Shown: positions 9,255 through 18,586, counted from the first letter of the stretch. The stretch: 64,000 nt of DNA from Aromatoleum evansii (GCF_012910805.1 NZ_WTVK01000020.1:1-64000); one strand, 5' to 3'. Numbers and translations: made by a program. Notes: generated by a model not told the origin, from the letters alone.

Positions 9255-10885
9255 GCACGCTGCCGTGGTGGGAGCACCTGATCGTGCTGCCGGTCCTGCT
9301 CCCCCTGATCGCGGGAGCGCTGCTGATCCCGGTCAACCAGAAGCATCATCGCCTCAAGTTCGGTTGCGCCGCGGTGGTCAGCGTGCTGCTGTGGGTGATG
9401 GCGGCGGCGCTGCTGGTGCTGGTCGATGGCGAGCACTGGCCGAAGGGAATCGGCGTCTATCTGGCCGCCAACTGGGCCGCGCCCTTCGGCATCGCGCTGA
9501 TGGTCGACCGACTGGCTGCGCTGATGCTGTTGCTGACGGCGACCGTCGCCCTGGCGGTGCTGGTCTTTTCCGCGCAGCGCTGGGGCCGGGTCGGCGTGCA
9601 TTTCCATTCCCTGTTCCTCTTACTGCTGATGGGCCTCAACGGCGCCTTCCTGACCAACGATCTGTTCAACCTGTTCGTGTTCTTCGAGGTGATGCTGGCG
9701 GCCTCCTACGGCCTGGTGCTGCACGGCTACAACCTGAACCGCATCCGGGCCGGCATGCAGTACATCGCCGTCAATCTGGTCGCCTCCTTCATGTTCCTGA
9801 TCGGCGTCGCGCTGATCTACGCCGCGACGGGCACGCTCAACATCCCCGACCTGGCCGCCCGGGTGCCCGCGCTGAGGCCGGAGGATTCCTACCTGCTGGG
9901 CGTCGGTGCGAGCGTGCTGGCGCTCGCCTTCCTGACCAAGGGGGCGATGTGGCCGCTCGGATTCTGGCTGCCCGGCACCTACGCATCGGCGTGCCCGCCG
10001 GTCGCCGCGATCTTGGTCGTGATGACGAAGGTCGGCGTGTATGCGGTGCTGCGTGTCTGGCTTGCCGTGTTCGGCGATTCGGCCGGGGCGCTCGCCGGTT
10101 TCGGTCTTCAGGCGCTGACCGTCGGCGGCATGGCCACGCTCGTGTTCGGCACCATCGGCATGCTCGCCAGCCAGGACGGCGCGCGCATGGCCGGCTACGG
10201 CGCGATCGTCTCGTCCGGCACGCTGCTGGCCGTGATCGGGCAGTCCGGCGGCGCCGTGCTCGCTGCAGGGCTGTATTACCTGGTGGGTGCGACGCTGGCG
10301 ACGTCCGCCTTCATGCTCCTGCTCGAACTCACCGAACGCATACGTCCGCCTGGCGCATCGCTGCTGGCCGTGACGATGGAGGCGTTTGCGATCGATGACA
10401 AGCCGGTGGATCCGGTGGGAGTCGTGATTCCCGGCACGCTTGCGTTCCTCGGCCTGAGTTTCGTCGCCTGTGCGCTGGTCATCGCCGGAATGCCGCCGCT
10501 TTCGGGCTTCGTTGCCAAATTCAGCCTGTTTCACGCCTTGCTCGCTGCATCTCCGCCGGAACAAGGCGGCGTGACGCCCGCGACCTGGCTGCTGATCGCG
10601 CTGGTCGTGCTGGCAGGCCTTGCCGCGATCATTGCGCTGATGCGGCTGGGGGTGCGGACGTTCTGGGCCTCGGGGGCCGTGACCCCGCCTACCCTGCTCG
10701 CGTCGGAAGCGGCACCGGTGACCGCCCTGGTCCTGCTGTGCGTGCTGCTGACGACCCATGCCGGCACGGCATTCGACTACCTGAACCGGACCGTGGACGG
10801 CCTGAAGCGTGTCGGCGATTACCACGAACGCGTGCTGGGCCAGCCCCCGGTCCTCCGCACGCCGGCGGGGGAGGGGACGCGATGA
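9251..10885 (+). CDS. mrpD: Mrp antiporter subunit D
   Basis: The 544-residue NuoN/NuoM-like membrane protein has the proton-channel type helices of the family. Signature segments include FLTKGAMWPLGFWLPGTYAS, equivalent to the lysine-containing helix of complex I antiporter-like subunits, and NLFNLFVFFEVMLAASYGL-type sequence near residue 140. It overlaps mrpC by four bases at its start and mrpE by four bases at its end, so the subunits are translated as a coupled series. Confidence 0.95.
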   Translation: MSTLPWWEHLIVLPVLLPLIAGALLIPVNQKHHRLKFGCAAVVSVLLWVMAAALLVLVDGEHWPKGIGVYLAANWAAPFGIALMVDRLAALMLLLTATVALAVLVFSAQRWGRVGVHFHSLFLLLLMGLNGAFLTNDLFNLFVFFEVMLAASYGLVLHGYNLNRIRAGMQYIAVNLVASFMFLIGVALIYAATGTLNIPDLAARVPALRPEDSYLLGVGASVLALAFLTKGAMWPLGFWLPGTYASACPPVAAILVVMTKVGVYAVLRVWLAVFGDSAGALAGFGLQALTVGGMATLVFGTIGMLASQDGARMAGYGAIVSSGTLLAVIGQSGGAVLAAGLYYLVGATLATSAFMLLLELTERIRPPGASLLAVTMEAFAIDDKPVDPVGVVIPGTLAFLGLSFVACALVIAGMPPLSGFVAKFSLFHALLAASPPEQGGVTPATWLLIALVVLAGLAAIIALMRLGVRTFWASGAVTPPTLLASEAAPVTALVLLCVLLTTHAGTAFDYLNRTVDGLKRVGDYHERVLGQPPVLRTPAGEGTR

Positions 10886-11406
10886 AACGCTGGCTTCCGT
10901 CCCCGAAGTTGTCCGTCGCACTGCTACTGATGTGGCTGGTGCTGAACCAGAGCCTCGAACCCGCGCACTGGCTGCTGGGCGGAGTGCTGGCCATCGTCGG
11001 CCCGCTTCTCGCGCGCCCCTTGCAGCCGCACGGGTACGGGTACATCGCGCGGCTGCCGGCCCTGGTCCGCCTGCTGGGAATGGCGACCGTCGAGATCGTG
11101 CGCTCGAGCTTCAATGTCAGCCAGATCATCCTCTTCCGCCGATCCGAAGGCGTGAATTCGCAATTCATCCGGATACCGCTCGACTTGCGCAGCCCGCACG
11201 GCCTGGCGCTGCTGTCCTGCCTGATCAACACGACTCCGGGCACGGTGTGGGTCGATCTGCTGCCGGAACGTCATGAACTGCTGCTCCACGTCTTCGACCT
11301 GCATGACGAGCGCTGGTGGGTGGAAACGATCAAGACGCGTTACGAGCAGCCCATCATCGAAGTCTTTGAAGCGCCGGCGCCCCCCGGACAAGGAGGACAA
11401 TCGTGA
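10882..11406 (+). CDS. mrpE: Mrp antiporter subunit E
   Basis: This 174-residue protein has two N-terminal membrane segments followed by a cytoplasmic domain. The motif LLSCLINTTPGTVWVDL and the ending HVFDLHDERWWVE match MrpE. The start is the ATG overlapping the mrpD stop, preceded by GAGGGG, rather than the longer in-frame extension. It is needed for assembly of the hetero-oligomeric antiporter. Confidence 0.93.
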   Translation: MKRWLPSPKLSVALLLMWLVLNQSLEPAHWLLGGVLAIVGPLLARPLQPHGYGYIARLPALVRLLGMATVEIVRSSFNVSQIILFRRSEGVNSQFIRIPLDLRSPHGLALLSCLINTTPGTVWVDLLPERHELLLHVFDLHDERWWVETIKTRYEQPIIEVFEAPAPPGQGGQS

Positions 11407-11687
11407 CCGTTGGCACCCTGTTGTCCCTGGCGATCGGTTTTGCGCTTGTCTGCGTCATACTGGCCATGATGCTGTGCACGGTGCGCCTGCTCATCGGACC
11501 GTCGGCACACGATCGCGTGCTCGCGCTCGACACGCTGTGGATGTGCACGATGCTGCTCGCGCTGATGCTCGGGATCCGCTTCGGCAGCCAGATCTACTTC
11601 GAGGCCGCCCTGATCATCGCCGTGCTCGGCTTTGTCTCGACGATCGCACTGGCCAAGTTCATGATGCGCGGCGAGGTGATCGAATGA
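11403..11687 (+). CDS. mrpF: Mrp antiporter subunit F
   Basis: The 94-residue protein has three membrane segments and the conserved MrpF pattern VRLLIGPSAHDRVLALDTL. It starts at a GTG overlapping the mrpE stop by four bases, with AAGGAGG 8 bases upstream. It overlaps mrpG by four bases. Confidence 0.93.
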   Translation: MTVGTLLSLAIGFALVCVILAMMLCTVRLLIGPSAHDRVLALDTLWMCTMLLALMLGIRFGSQIYFEAALIIAVLGFVSTIALAKFMMRGEVIE

Positions 11688-12133
11688 CTGCACTCGACGC
11701 AATGCCCTGGTGGGCTGCGCTGACGGCTTCCTTCCTGCTGGTGCTCGGCGGGTTGATCACGCTCATCGGCACCGTCGGCCTGCTGCGCCTCAAGACCTTC
11801 TATCAGCGCATACACGGACCTGCGATCACGATCACCCTGGGCACCGGCTGCATCCTGATCGCGTCCATGGTGTATTTCACCGTGACCCAATCCCGGCTGG
11901 TGATCCATGAGATCCTGATCGCCGCATTCGTGCTGATGACCGCGCCAGTCGTCTCGATGCTGATCATGCGCGCTGCGCTATACCGTAACCAGTACGATAG
12001 CAGAGTCGTGTCAGCGCGCTCCGTACCGAATCCTGAACAGGAGCTTGTCGAGCGCGGAGCGCTGCAGCCCGAGCGAAGCTTCGCTGGCGATCCTGTCAAC
12101 GCGCATGAGGGCCGAACCTCCCCCCGTTCATGA
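11684..12133 (+). CDS. mrpG: Mrp antiporter subunit G
   Basis: The 149-residue protein carries the MrpG signature GTVGLLRLKTFYQRIHGPAI with three membrane segments. The conserved part ends near residue 110; the remaining 40 or so residues (SARSVPNPEQELVERG onward) are not typical of the family and may be read-through into formerly non-coding sequence or a lineage-specific tail. It closes the mrp operon. Confidence 0.92.
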   Translation: MTALDAMPWWAALTASFLLVLGGLITLIGTVGLLRLKTFYQRIHGPAITITLGTGCILIASMVYFTVTQSRLVIHEILIAAFVLMTAPVVSMLIMRAALYRNQYDSRVVSARSVPNPEQELVERGALQPERSFAGDPVNAHEGRTSPRS

Positions 12134-12180
12134 GCGCCGTGGTTGGTTGGCGTTGAATTTCCATTGCCGGCGCAGAGGGG

Positions 12181-12213
12181 GCATTCAGCGCGCATTCAGT
12201 TCGCTCCGTTCAG
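12181..12213 (+). promoter_or_regulatory. Direct repeats upstream of the PepSY gene
   Basis: GCATTCAG occurs at 12181-12188 and again at 12192-12199, an 11-bp phasing, and a third GTTCAG sits at 12208-12213. Direct repeats of one helical turn are the usual binding pattern of OmpR/PhoB-family response regulators. Which regulator would bind is unknown; none is encoded next to it. Confidence 0.35.
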
Positions 12214-12268
12214 GATGGCACCACGGTCACCAGAAAGGCCGCAGCCCCAAGGAACAGGAGAAGCCACC

Positions 12269-12781
12269 ATGCGCACCAAGACCCTCATCGTTACCCTCAC
12301 CCTCGGCGCCGGCCTGCTTGCAGGCGGGGTCATCGTGCCTGTACTCGCCGCCAGCAATGGGACGGGCGCTGGCCAGGCTCAGTGGCTGACACCACACGAA
12401 GTCCAACTCAAGCTTGAAGCCTCCGGCTACCGTGATCTCGCGAAACTGGAGCGCGAGAACGACAAGTACGAGATCAAGGCGACCGATCGGGATGGTCGCT
12501 TCGTGAAGATCGACGTCGATCCCTTTACCGGCGCCATCCTCAAGACCGAGGTGAAGCGTGACAAGAACAAGGCTGCCACCACAGCGGAGGCCACCTGGCT
12601 GACGCTGCACCAGGCGCAGGTCAAGGTGGAAGCGATGGGGTATCGCGATATCAAGGAAATCGAGCGTGACGGCGACAAGTTCGAGGTGACGGCCACCGAT
12701 CCGGACGGACGCTTGGTGGAACTCGACATTGCACCCTTCTCGGGCGAAGTCCTCAAGACCGAGGTCAAGCGCAATAACTGA
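12269..12781 (+). CDS. Exported double PepSY-domain protein
   Basis: The 170-residue protein begins with a Sec signal (KTLIVTLTLGAGLLAGGVIV...LAA) followed by two homologous PepSY-like repeats. Repeat 1 runs from about residue 36 (WLTPHEVQLKLEASGYRD) to 95. Repeat 2 runs from about 105 (WLTLHQAQVKVEAMGYRD) to 170. Both end with the motif LKTEVKR. PepSY modules are thought to inhibit proteases or bind periplasmic ligands. The ATG at 12269 has AGGAACAGGAG upstream. The ferric-reductase-like gene follows 68 bases downstream, and this pairing of PepSY with a membrane flavocytochrome suggests a joint envelope function (inference). Confidence 0.85.
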   Translation: MRTKTLIVTLTLGAGLLAGGVIVPVLAASNGTGAGQAQWLTPHEVQLKLEASGYRDLAKLERENDKYEIKATDRDGRFVKIDVDPFTGAILKTEVKRDKNKAATTAEATWLTLHQAQVKVEAMGYRDIKEIERDGDKFEVTATDPDGRLVELDIAPFSGEVLKTEVKRNN

Positions 12782-12849
12782 GCTTCTGCACCGAGGGGCG
12801 CCGCGCAGTTCGGCGCCCCAGCCGTCATTCTGCCTGTAGAGGGTTTCCA

Positions 12850-14169
12850 ATGGTCTTCATCCTCTCCTCATTCATCGCCCTTCTCACGCTCGCGTGGGGC
12901 TTCGCCGCGAGTGTCGACGGCAGCGGCAGCGCGTCGCTACCGTGGCTGATCCGCGAACAGGCGCTCTATCTCAGCGGCGTGCTGGGGATAGGCATGATGT
13001 CGCTGGCAATGGCACTGGCCACGCGACCGGCGATCCTCGAGCGCCCGCTCGGCGGGATGGACCGCATTTTTCGCCTGCACAAGTGGGCCGGCATTCTCGC
13101 CACAGTTTTCGCGGCGCTGCACTGGCTGATCGAGATGTCCGACGACGTGCTCGAATCCGTCTTTGGCGAGGCCGGTCAGGTCCCCGAAGCGCACTTTGGC
13201 GCATTACTCGACAACCTGCGCGACGCCGGCGAAGAGTTGGGCGAATTCGCAATTTACTTCGTGCTGGGAATGATCGCCCTGAGCCTTTTGAAGCGTTTCC
13301 CGTACAAATTCTGGCGCCATCTTCATCGCGCGATGCCGGTGCTGTATCTCATGCTCGCGTTCCACGCGGCCGTGCTCGCACCTCCGGAATATTGGGGCAA
13401 GGCGATCGGAGGCCTGATGGCTGTCCTGCTCGCGATCGGCACCGCGGCATCGATTTTTTCGCTCACGGGACGTATCGGCCGGGATAAGCGCGCAACAGGC
13501 GTGGTTGCGTCCGTCTCGTCCCCGGCTCCCGACATCACCGAGGTGACCTGTCGCCTCGACACCGGATGGAAGGGCCATCGCGCGGGCCAGTTCGCCTTCG
13601 TCGGTTTCGATCGCATGGAGGGCGCGCATCCCTTCACCATCGCCAGCGCCGACCGCGGCGACCAAACTGTCACGTTCGAGATCAAGGCGCTGGGCGACTA
13701 CACGCGTCGCTTGGCGACACGCATCGCGGTCGGTCAACCGGTCACCGTGGAGGGGCCATACGGACGCTTCCTGCTCGAGCGCCATGATCGCAAGGCGCGG
13801 CAGATCTGGGTCGCCGGCGGTATCGGCATTACGCCCTTCCTGTCGTGGCTGGACGCCTTACGCGGCAATACCGAATCGGCACCGCAGGTGGAACTCCACT
13901 ACAGCACGCGCACGGCTTCGGGCGATCCCTTCGTCGAACGTTTGCAGAGAACGTGCGCAAGACTCACGACCGTTAAGCTCCATATCCACGACGCATCGGC
14001 CGGCGGAACCCTCTCGTCGGACCAGTTGGCCGCGTCACATCAGCCAGCACAGCGCACCGAAGTATGGTTCTGCGGGCCGAGGCAGTTTGGTGACCAACTG
14101 GAGGCCGGGCTTGCCGCAAGCTGGGGCAGGCGTCTGAAATTTCGCCGGGAGGCGTTCGAGATGCGATAA
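12850..14169 (+). CDS. Ferric-reductase-like transmembrane flavoprotein
   Basis: The 439-residue protein has an N-terminal membrane half (about 1-210) of the ferric reductase/NOX cytochrome b type. Histidines suited to haem ligation lie in HKWAGILATVFAALHW and FWRHLHRAMPVLYLMLAFHA. The C-terminal half is a ferredoxin-NADP-reductase fold: FAD motif HPFTIAS (about 258-264), NAD(P)H motif AGGIGITPFLSWL (about 320) and WFCGP near 403. It would move electrons from cytoplasmic NAD(P)H across the membrane; the acceptor is not evident. It lies 68 bases after the PepSY gene and probably shares its promoter. Confidence 0.88.
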   Translation: MVFILSSFIALLTLAWGFAASVDGSGSASLPWLIREQALYLSGVLGIGMMSLAMALATRPAILERPLGGMDRIFRLHKWAGILATVFAALHWLIEMSDDVLESVFGEAGQVPEAHFGALLDNLRDAGEELGEFAIYFVLGMIALSLLKRFPYKFWRHLHRAMPVLYLMLAFHAAVLAPPEYWGKAIGGLMAVLLAIGTAASIFSLTGRIGRDKRATGVVASVSSPAPDITEVTCRLDTGWKGHRAGQFAFVGFDRMEGAHPFTIASADRGDQTVTFEIKALGDYTRRLATRIAVGQPVTVEGPYGRFLLERHDRKARQIWVAGGIGITPFLSWLDALRGNTESAPQVELHYSTRTASGDPFVERLQRTCARLTTVKLHIHDASAGGTLSSDQLAASHQPAQRTEVWFCGPRQFGDQLEAGLAASWGRRLKFRREAFEMR

Positions 14170-14276
14170 ATGGAAAGTGGGCAGATCCTTTGCAGTCACG
14201 CTCATAAATAGGGATACGCGGCCCAGCCTCCCCATTGTTACCTTGTCGTCTCATACATACATTTCAAGGGTGCCCG

Positions 14277-14612
14277 ATGAGCAACAATAAGATTGGAACT
14301 GAAGTGCAAAAGCTTAAGACTCTCCTGCAATTTCAGGAAAAGGCAGTCGTTAGCCGAATGCTTGTCAGGAACTCAGGGGGCAATGTCACCTTGTTTGCCT
14401 TCGACGGCAATGAAGGCCTAAGTGAACATACGGCACCGTTCGATGCGTTGGTTATCGGCATTGAAGGCAGTGCGCAAATTCCGATCGCCGGAGTCATCCA
14501 TACTGTGGGTGAGGGCGATGCCCTGCTCATGCCGGCCGGCGTGCCTCACGCAGTCCATCCAATCGACGGGTTCAAGATGCTCTTAATAATGATAAAGGAC
14601 GAATCGAAATAA
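14277..14612 (+). CDS. Small cupin-domain protein
   Basis: The 111-residue protein is a single cupin barrel: SEHTAPFDALVIGIEGSA (first cupin motif region) and GDALLMPAGVPHAVHPI (second motif). Proteins of this type often bind a metal and act as small enzymes or sensors; the substrate is unknown. The ATG at 14277 is chosen over an upstream in-frame start because the conserved fold begins there. Base composition is visibly lower in GC than the neighbours (AATAAGATTGG, TTAATAATGATAAAGG), which may indicate horizontal transfer. Confidence 0.8.
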   Translation: MSNNKIGTEVQKLKTLLQFQEKAVVSRMLVRNSGGNVTLFAFDGNEGLSEHTAPFDALVIGIEGSAQIPIAGVIHTVGEGDALLMPAGVPHAVHPIDGFKMLLIMIKDESK

Positions 14613-14624
14613 TTTCCCGCCCCG

Positions 14625-14642
14625 TACCTGACAACTCAGGTA
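14625..14642. terminator. Bidirectional hairpin between cupin and LysR genes
   Basis: TACCTGA and TCAGGTA form a perfect 7-bp stem with a 4-base loop, lying in the 31 bases between the convergent cupin and LysR stop codons. Confidence 0.5.
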
Positions 14643-14643
14643 T

Positions 14644-15573
14644 TCATCGGGCGCCTGTGGCGGGGAGGCGTTCCGCATCCCAATAGGGCTCGGGACCGAA
14701 ACGCTCGAGCAGAAAGTCTATGAAGGCACGGACTTTGACCGGCAAGTGTCTGGTCGGCAAATAAAGGGCGTAGACGTGGCGCTCGACCGGGATGTACTCC
14801 GACAGTGCAGCGCATAGCCGGCCGGACCGCAAGTCGCTGCCGATTATGAATGTCGGAAGCAATGCAAGTCCGAGCCCGCCGAGTACTGCCTGGGACAGGG
14901 CTTCGTCGTCATTGATGCGGAGGCGACCGGCTACCGGCACGGCAATTTCGCCTTTGGGGCCAATGAAGCGCCATAGACCCTGTTCGCCCGAGTGGGTGTA
15001 ATCGAGACAGTTGTGGCGGGACAAATCCTGCGGAATTTGCGGCAGACCGTGCCGCGCGAAGTAGTCCGGCGTCGCGCACAACTTTCGTCGCACCGGAGCG
15101 AGTTGACGTGCGACGAGAGTCGGAGGCAGCTCGTTCGCCACACGTACTACAATGTCGTAACCTTCCTCCGCGAGGTCAATGCTGCGATCGGAGATCGTCA
15201 TGTCGACATCCAGATCCGGATAACGGCCGAGGAAGTCGGCGAGGGCGGGCGCAACGTGAAGTGTGCCGAAGGCTACCGAGGCCGCGACACGCAGAGTGCC
15301 GCGGGGCTGCGCATGCAGACTGCCCGCAAGCTGTTCAGCCTGCTGGATCTCGTGGACGATGCGGTTGCAGTGCTCGGCAAAGGCAGCACCGACCTCGGTG
15401 ACGCTCAGGTGCCGGGTGCTGCGCTGAAGCAAGCGCACGCCGAGCGAGTGTTCCAGCTTCGCCACGGCCTTGCTCACTGCCGAACGCGACGTGCCAAGGC
15501 GACGGGCAGCCTCGGAGAAGCTGCCGCTGTCCACCACGTGCGCATATGTCACCATCAGATTCAGATCTTGCAT
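14644..15573 (-). CDS. LysR-family transcriptional regulator
   Basis: The 309-residue protein has an N-terminal winged HTH (about 1-60; SFSEAARRLGTSRSAVSKAV) followed by a periplasmic-binding-like effector domain (about 90-295). The closest-looking subgroup is the CrgA/AaeR-type LysR proteins with HLSVTEVGAAFAEHC. It sits 54 bases downstream of the repeat-protein gene on the same strand, so there is no divergent target gene of the usual LysR arrangement. The effector is unknown. Confidence 0.92.
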   Translation of the reverse strand: MQDLNLMVTYAHVVDSGSFSEAARRLGTSRSAVSKAVAKLEHSLGVRLLQRSTRHLSVTEVGAAFAEHCNRIVHEIQQAEQLAGSLHAQPRGTLRVAASVAFGTLHVAPALADFLGRYPDLDVDMTISDRSIDLAEEGYDIVVRVANELPPTLVARQLAPVRRKLCATPDYFARHGLPQIPQDLSRHNCLDYTHSGEQGLWRFIGPKGEIAVPVAGRLRINDDEALSQAVLGGLGLALLPTFIIGSDLRSGRLCAALSEYIPVERHVYALYLPTRHLPVKVRAFIDFLLERFGPEPYWDAERLPATGAR

Positions 15574-15627
15574 CCCCTATTGTAACCGCCGCAGAAACAG
15601 GCATGTCCGGGGGAGGAAGCGCATCGC

Positions 15628-16503
15628 TCAGAGCGATATCGCCAGTCCCTCCCACCAGCCGCTCATCAGACTTGCGGGCTGCCTTCGCGCCTTCACCTTG
15701 GCGCAGGTTTCCCAGGCGTCGATGGGAACAGATAGACCGGCGAATATTCCGTGCCCCTTGCCGGCGCGGATTTCATCGCCGGCAAGAATGCTTTCTCCTG
15801 CCCGGATCGAGCCATCCGCAAGGATTCCGTCCCCCGCACGGATCCCCCAGCCGGCTTCGAGGTGTCTCCCGCATCGAATGGCGCCGCCCGCTTCGATACC
15901 ATGAGTCGCACGGACATCTTCATCTACGGAAATGTCATATCCGGCGCGAAGGGTTTTCGCACAGGAGATTGCCCCATGAACCGCAAGGTTCTCGCCAGCG
16001 AAGGCATTGCCCCCGAAAGTAACGCCATCGCTGCAAACCAAGTCCCGGCCCACATGCAGATTTCCGCCACATGCCAGTTTCCCGGTCGCATCCACGCCCC
16101 AGCCCACCTGCACGTCGCCTCCCACGTTCACTCCACCACCGGAGCGAAGATGTCCCTCGATTCGAATATCGCCCCCGACATTCATTTCCCTCCCAACGCG
16201 AATTCCCCCTCCTGTCCTGATCGAGCCCCCAACTCGCAATACGGCTTCTACGTCAATATTGCCACGCACCTCGACCGTGCCTGCGTAGACAAGGGCGTCG
16301 GCATCAATGCTGTCGACAACCAGCACCTTATTTGTCGGGCCGAACTGGTCCATCAGCCAGCAAGCATCGCCAGCACGACCATCGGCGACCAGCTGGTCGA
16401 GTAGTTCCTGGTAATTACCGCCTTCTCCGAAATGGCGAAGAAACCAGCGGAAACCGTCTGCACAGGGGCTTTTTGCGCGAAGGAAATCTCGGGTCAGGTC
16501 CAT
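15628..16503 (-). CDS. Bactofilin-like glycine-rich beta-helix repeat protein
   Basis: The 291-residue protein has an alpha-helical N-terminal domain (about 1-58: LTRDFLRAKSPCADGFRWF ... DACWLMDQFGPT). This is followed by about 190 residues of regular short repeats with hydrophobic and glycine positions (VGGSIRTGGGIRVGREMNVGG, AGGAIRCGRHLEAGWGIRAG), predicted to fold as a right- or left-handed beta-helix as in bactofilins. Bactofilins polymerise into membrane-associated scaffolds; here neither a membrane anchor nor a peptidase partner is adjacent. The repeat region contains many cysteines. Function is unassigned; structural similarity is inferred from periodicity only. Confidence 0.7.
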   Translation of the reverse strand: MDLTRDFLRAKSPCADGFRWFLRHFGEGGNYQELLDQLVADGRAGDACWLMDQFGPTNKVLVVDSIDADALVYAGTVEVRGNIDVEAVLRVGGSIRTGGGIRVGREMNVGGDIRIEGHLRSGGGVNVGGDVQVGWGVDATGKLACGGNLHVGRDLVCSDGVTFGGNAFAGENLAVHGAISCAKTLRAGYDISVDEDVRATHGIEAGGAIRCGRHLEAGWGIRAGDGILADGSIRAGESILAGDEIRAGKGHGIFAGLSVPIDAWETCAKVKARRQPASLMSGWWEGLAISL

Positions 16504-16604
16504 GTTTCAAATCCGGGCGACATCGGGTGCGCCCGCTGAGTTTTCGATTGTGGAAGAGATATGCGAGCCGTAAAAAGTGATCGGGGCGGTACATCCCCGT
16601 TCCA

Positions 16605-17561
16605 CTACTTCACGAGAGTGATGGGGATCGCAGTGCGGTACAAGACGCCCCAGGAAATCGACCGGGACATGAGGGCCGCGAACCACCCAAGGCCACGCGA
16701 GGACATCACGATACGACTGCAATCGGTGCTCGCCGCGAATTCGAGAATCTTCTCGACGGGATCCCCGTGGGCGACGTGGAATTCAAAGTCAGCCCGCGCC
16801 GCCTCGAGCGCGCGCAGTGCCGCGTCGCAAGTGTCCAGGGCCGTCTCGCGCTCGTCGAATCGGGCCTCCGTATTTTTTCCGGACAACAATCCATGCTTTG
16901 CCGTATGAACATTGAGAACATGGATTCTGGGAGCGTTTGGCAGCCTGCCGGTGTATTGGAGTCCGTAATGCAGAGCCCTCAACGATCCTGGCGATCCATC
17001 ATATGCAATCAGTAGATCGCCGGTCCCGGGGCCGAATCGAGGTGAATGGTTCCTTGATTTGACCAACGTTACCGGAATGTCGGCTTGGTCCAGCACATCC
17101 TGGCTGACTGAGCCGAGCAGCGCGCAGCCCACGCTTCCGGCCCCGTCCGCGCCCATGACAATTTCGGTGATCTTCTGCTCGCGTATATAGGAAAGGATCG
17201 TCTCCGCAGGATTGCCGGCTGCTAGCCTTAATTCATACGAGGTGTCTGCACCCGCGAGAAACTGCCGTGCAACTTCAGTATCGGCAAGTCCCGCACATCT
17301 CAACGCGTCGTCATCGCCTGTGGCTCCAAGGATGGTCTGCGCGTTAAGGAGATGGAGGCTTGAGTCCGGCAGGCGGTCGGCGATGTCCGTAGCTAGCCGC
17401 AATGCCGCCAGGGAGGCGGAGGAGCCGTCCACCGGCGCAAGGAGGCGATACGCCGAACCACGACGGGACTTCGATCCGAATCGCGTCGTCAGGGTCGTCG
17501 CGCGGCCAAATTGATCTCGCTCGACGCTATTCCACTTCTCTTGTTCGGCCTTTACGTCCAT
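16605..17561 (-). CDS. Divergent tandem universal stress protein
   Basis: Two Usp domains are visible in 318 residues: domain 1 with YRLLAPVDGSSASLAALRLA and GADGAGSVGCALLGSVSQDV, domain 2 with DLLIAYDGSPGSLRALHYGL and MSSRGLGWFAALMSRSISW. The second domain has lost the usual G-S-(V/T) ATP-binding ending (MSRSISW instead), so nucleotide binding there is doubtful. ATG 17561 is preferred; an upstream in-frame GTG at 17576 would add five residues. No regulon palindrome is found upstream. Confidence 0.85.
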   Translation of the reverse strand: MDVKAEQEKWNSVERDQFGRATTLTTRFGSKSRRGSAYRLLAPVDGSSASLAALRLATDIADRLPDSSLHLLNAQTILGATGDDDALRCAGLADTEVARQFLAGADTSYELRLAAGNPAETILSYIREQKITEIVMGADGAGSVGCALLGSVSQDVLDQADIPVTLVKSRNHSPRFGPGTGDLLIAYDGSPGSLRALHYGLQYTGRLPNAPRIHVLNVHTAKHGLLSGKNTEARFDERETALDTCDAALRALEAARADFEFHVAHGDPVEKILEFAASTDCSRIVMSSRGLGWFAALMSRSISWGVLYRTAIPITLVK

Positions 17562-18586
17562 AACGATGCATTCCACTTAGGCGGGATTCGTTCGGTGAGA
17601 CCTCGTTACGCGATTGATGCCTGCGCTTCAATGATCTTGTCGCGGATGGTGCCCTCGCTCATCCGACGAGGAACGCACCGAACATGACCTAATCCTATGC
17701 GACGGACTGACGAGCGATAAGCACTCGGCGAAGAATCAGGTTGGTGCTTGTAGGGCAACAATTGCCGGGTGCCTGCCTGGAGTGAACGCAAGGAGCCGGA
17801 TCGGAATCGATGATCCCGCCTTCGATCAGAGAAAAGGCATGCTCGGGATCAGGGTGGGTTCTCAGGGAAGATACGCGTCGACATCACCCGCCTTTCACAG
17901 TGACCGAGACCGTGGACATGGCTGCCCCGCATCAGGCGTCATCATGATGATTGGTTGTAGAGCAAAGGGAAACAGATACGCTCAGGCGCAGAGACTTATC
18001 AGCCCGGCTCGACGCGCCTAACATTCTTCTCGGGGTGGAAGTCGTGAGGGAAGGAAGGAGGCTTACATGTCGGACATACCGTTGCGCCACGCAGGCGAAG
18101 TTCCGAAGTCCGCGAAGTGTCGTGCGGCACCCAGCGGGACTGAGGAGACCAGGCAAATTGCGCCAGCAGCGGGAACCCGTGACCTTGCACAACGCGCTGC
18201 GCTTCTTGACGCGCGGTTCGCGTGGGATGCTGGTGAAGACAACAGCTTGCATGCCGTCGTCGAACGCGCGGCGCTACTCAGTCGCCGCACCGACGTCTGG
18301 GTGAAGCGTCCGGCCACGGTTTAATTCGATTGATGAATGACTGCGAAGCAGAGGAGACGGGTGATGAGACAGTTGGTTGTGGATCACGTATCCCGGGACG
18401 ACGGTCCTGTCATCCTGGTGGCTGTGAGACCGAGCGCGCGCTTTCATCAACTCGGAGGCATCGGCAGTGTGCTGTTGCTATACCCAGCCCGCGAGCCGCT
18501 TGCGCACCATTCGAATCGTGACAAGGCGGGGATGAGCCGGGCTGCGGACGGAAATCCGCTTAATGCTGCCTAAGGTTGGAGACTAT
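17562..18586. other. Gene-poor stretch with two weak small ORFs
   Basis: No protein family is recognisable here. Two plus-strand ORFs have plausible ribosome binding sites: 18067-18324 (85 codons, GGAAGGAGG 8 bases upstream) and 18364-18573 (69 codons, GAGGAG upstream). Their products match nothing I know and have no signal peptide or membrane segment. The minus strand near 17606-17660 encodes a short tail, EGTIRDKIIEAQ, without context. Either ORF could be real; I do not assert them. Confidence 0.3.

Noticed and set aside
15751-16404. Plus-strand repeat-rich frame opposite the bactofilin-like gene
   Set aside because: Its regularity (Pro/Ser-rich) mirrors the repeats of the minus-strand gene; only the minus frame has a coherent beta-helix pattern and conserved head.
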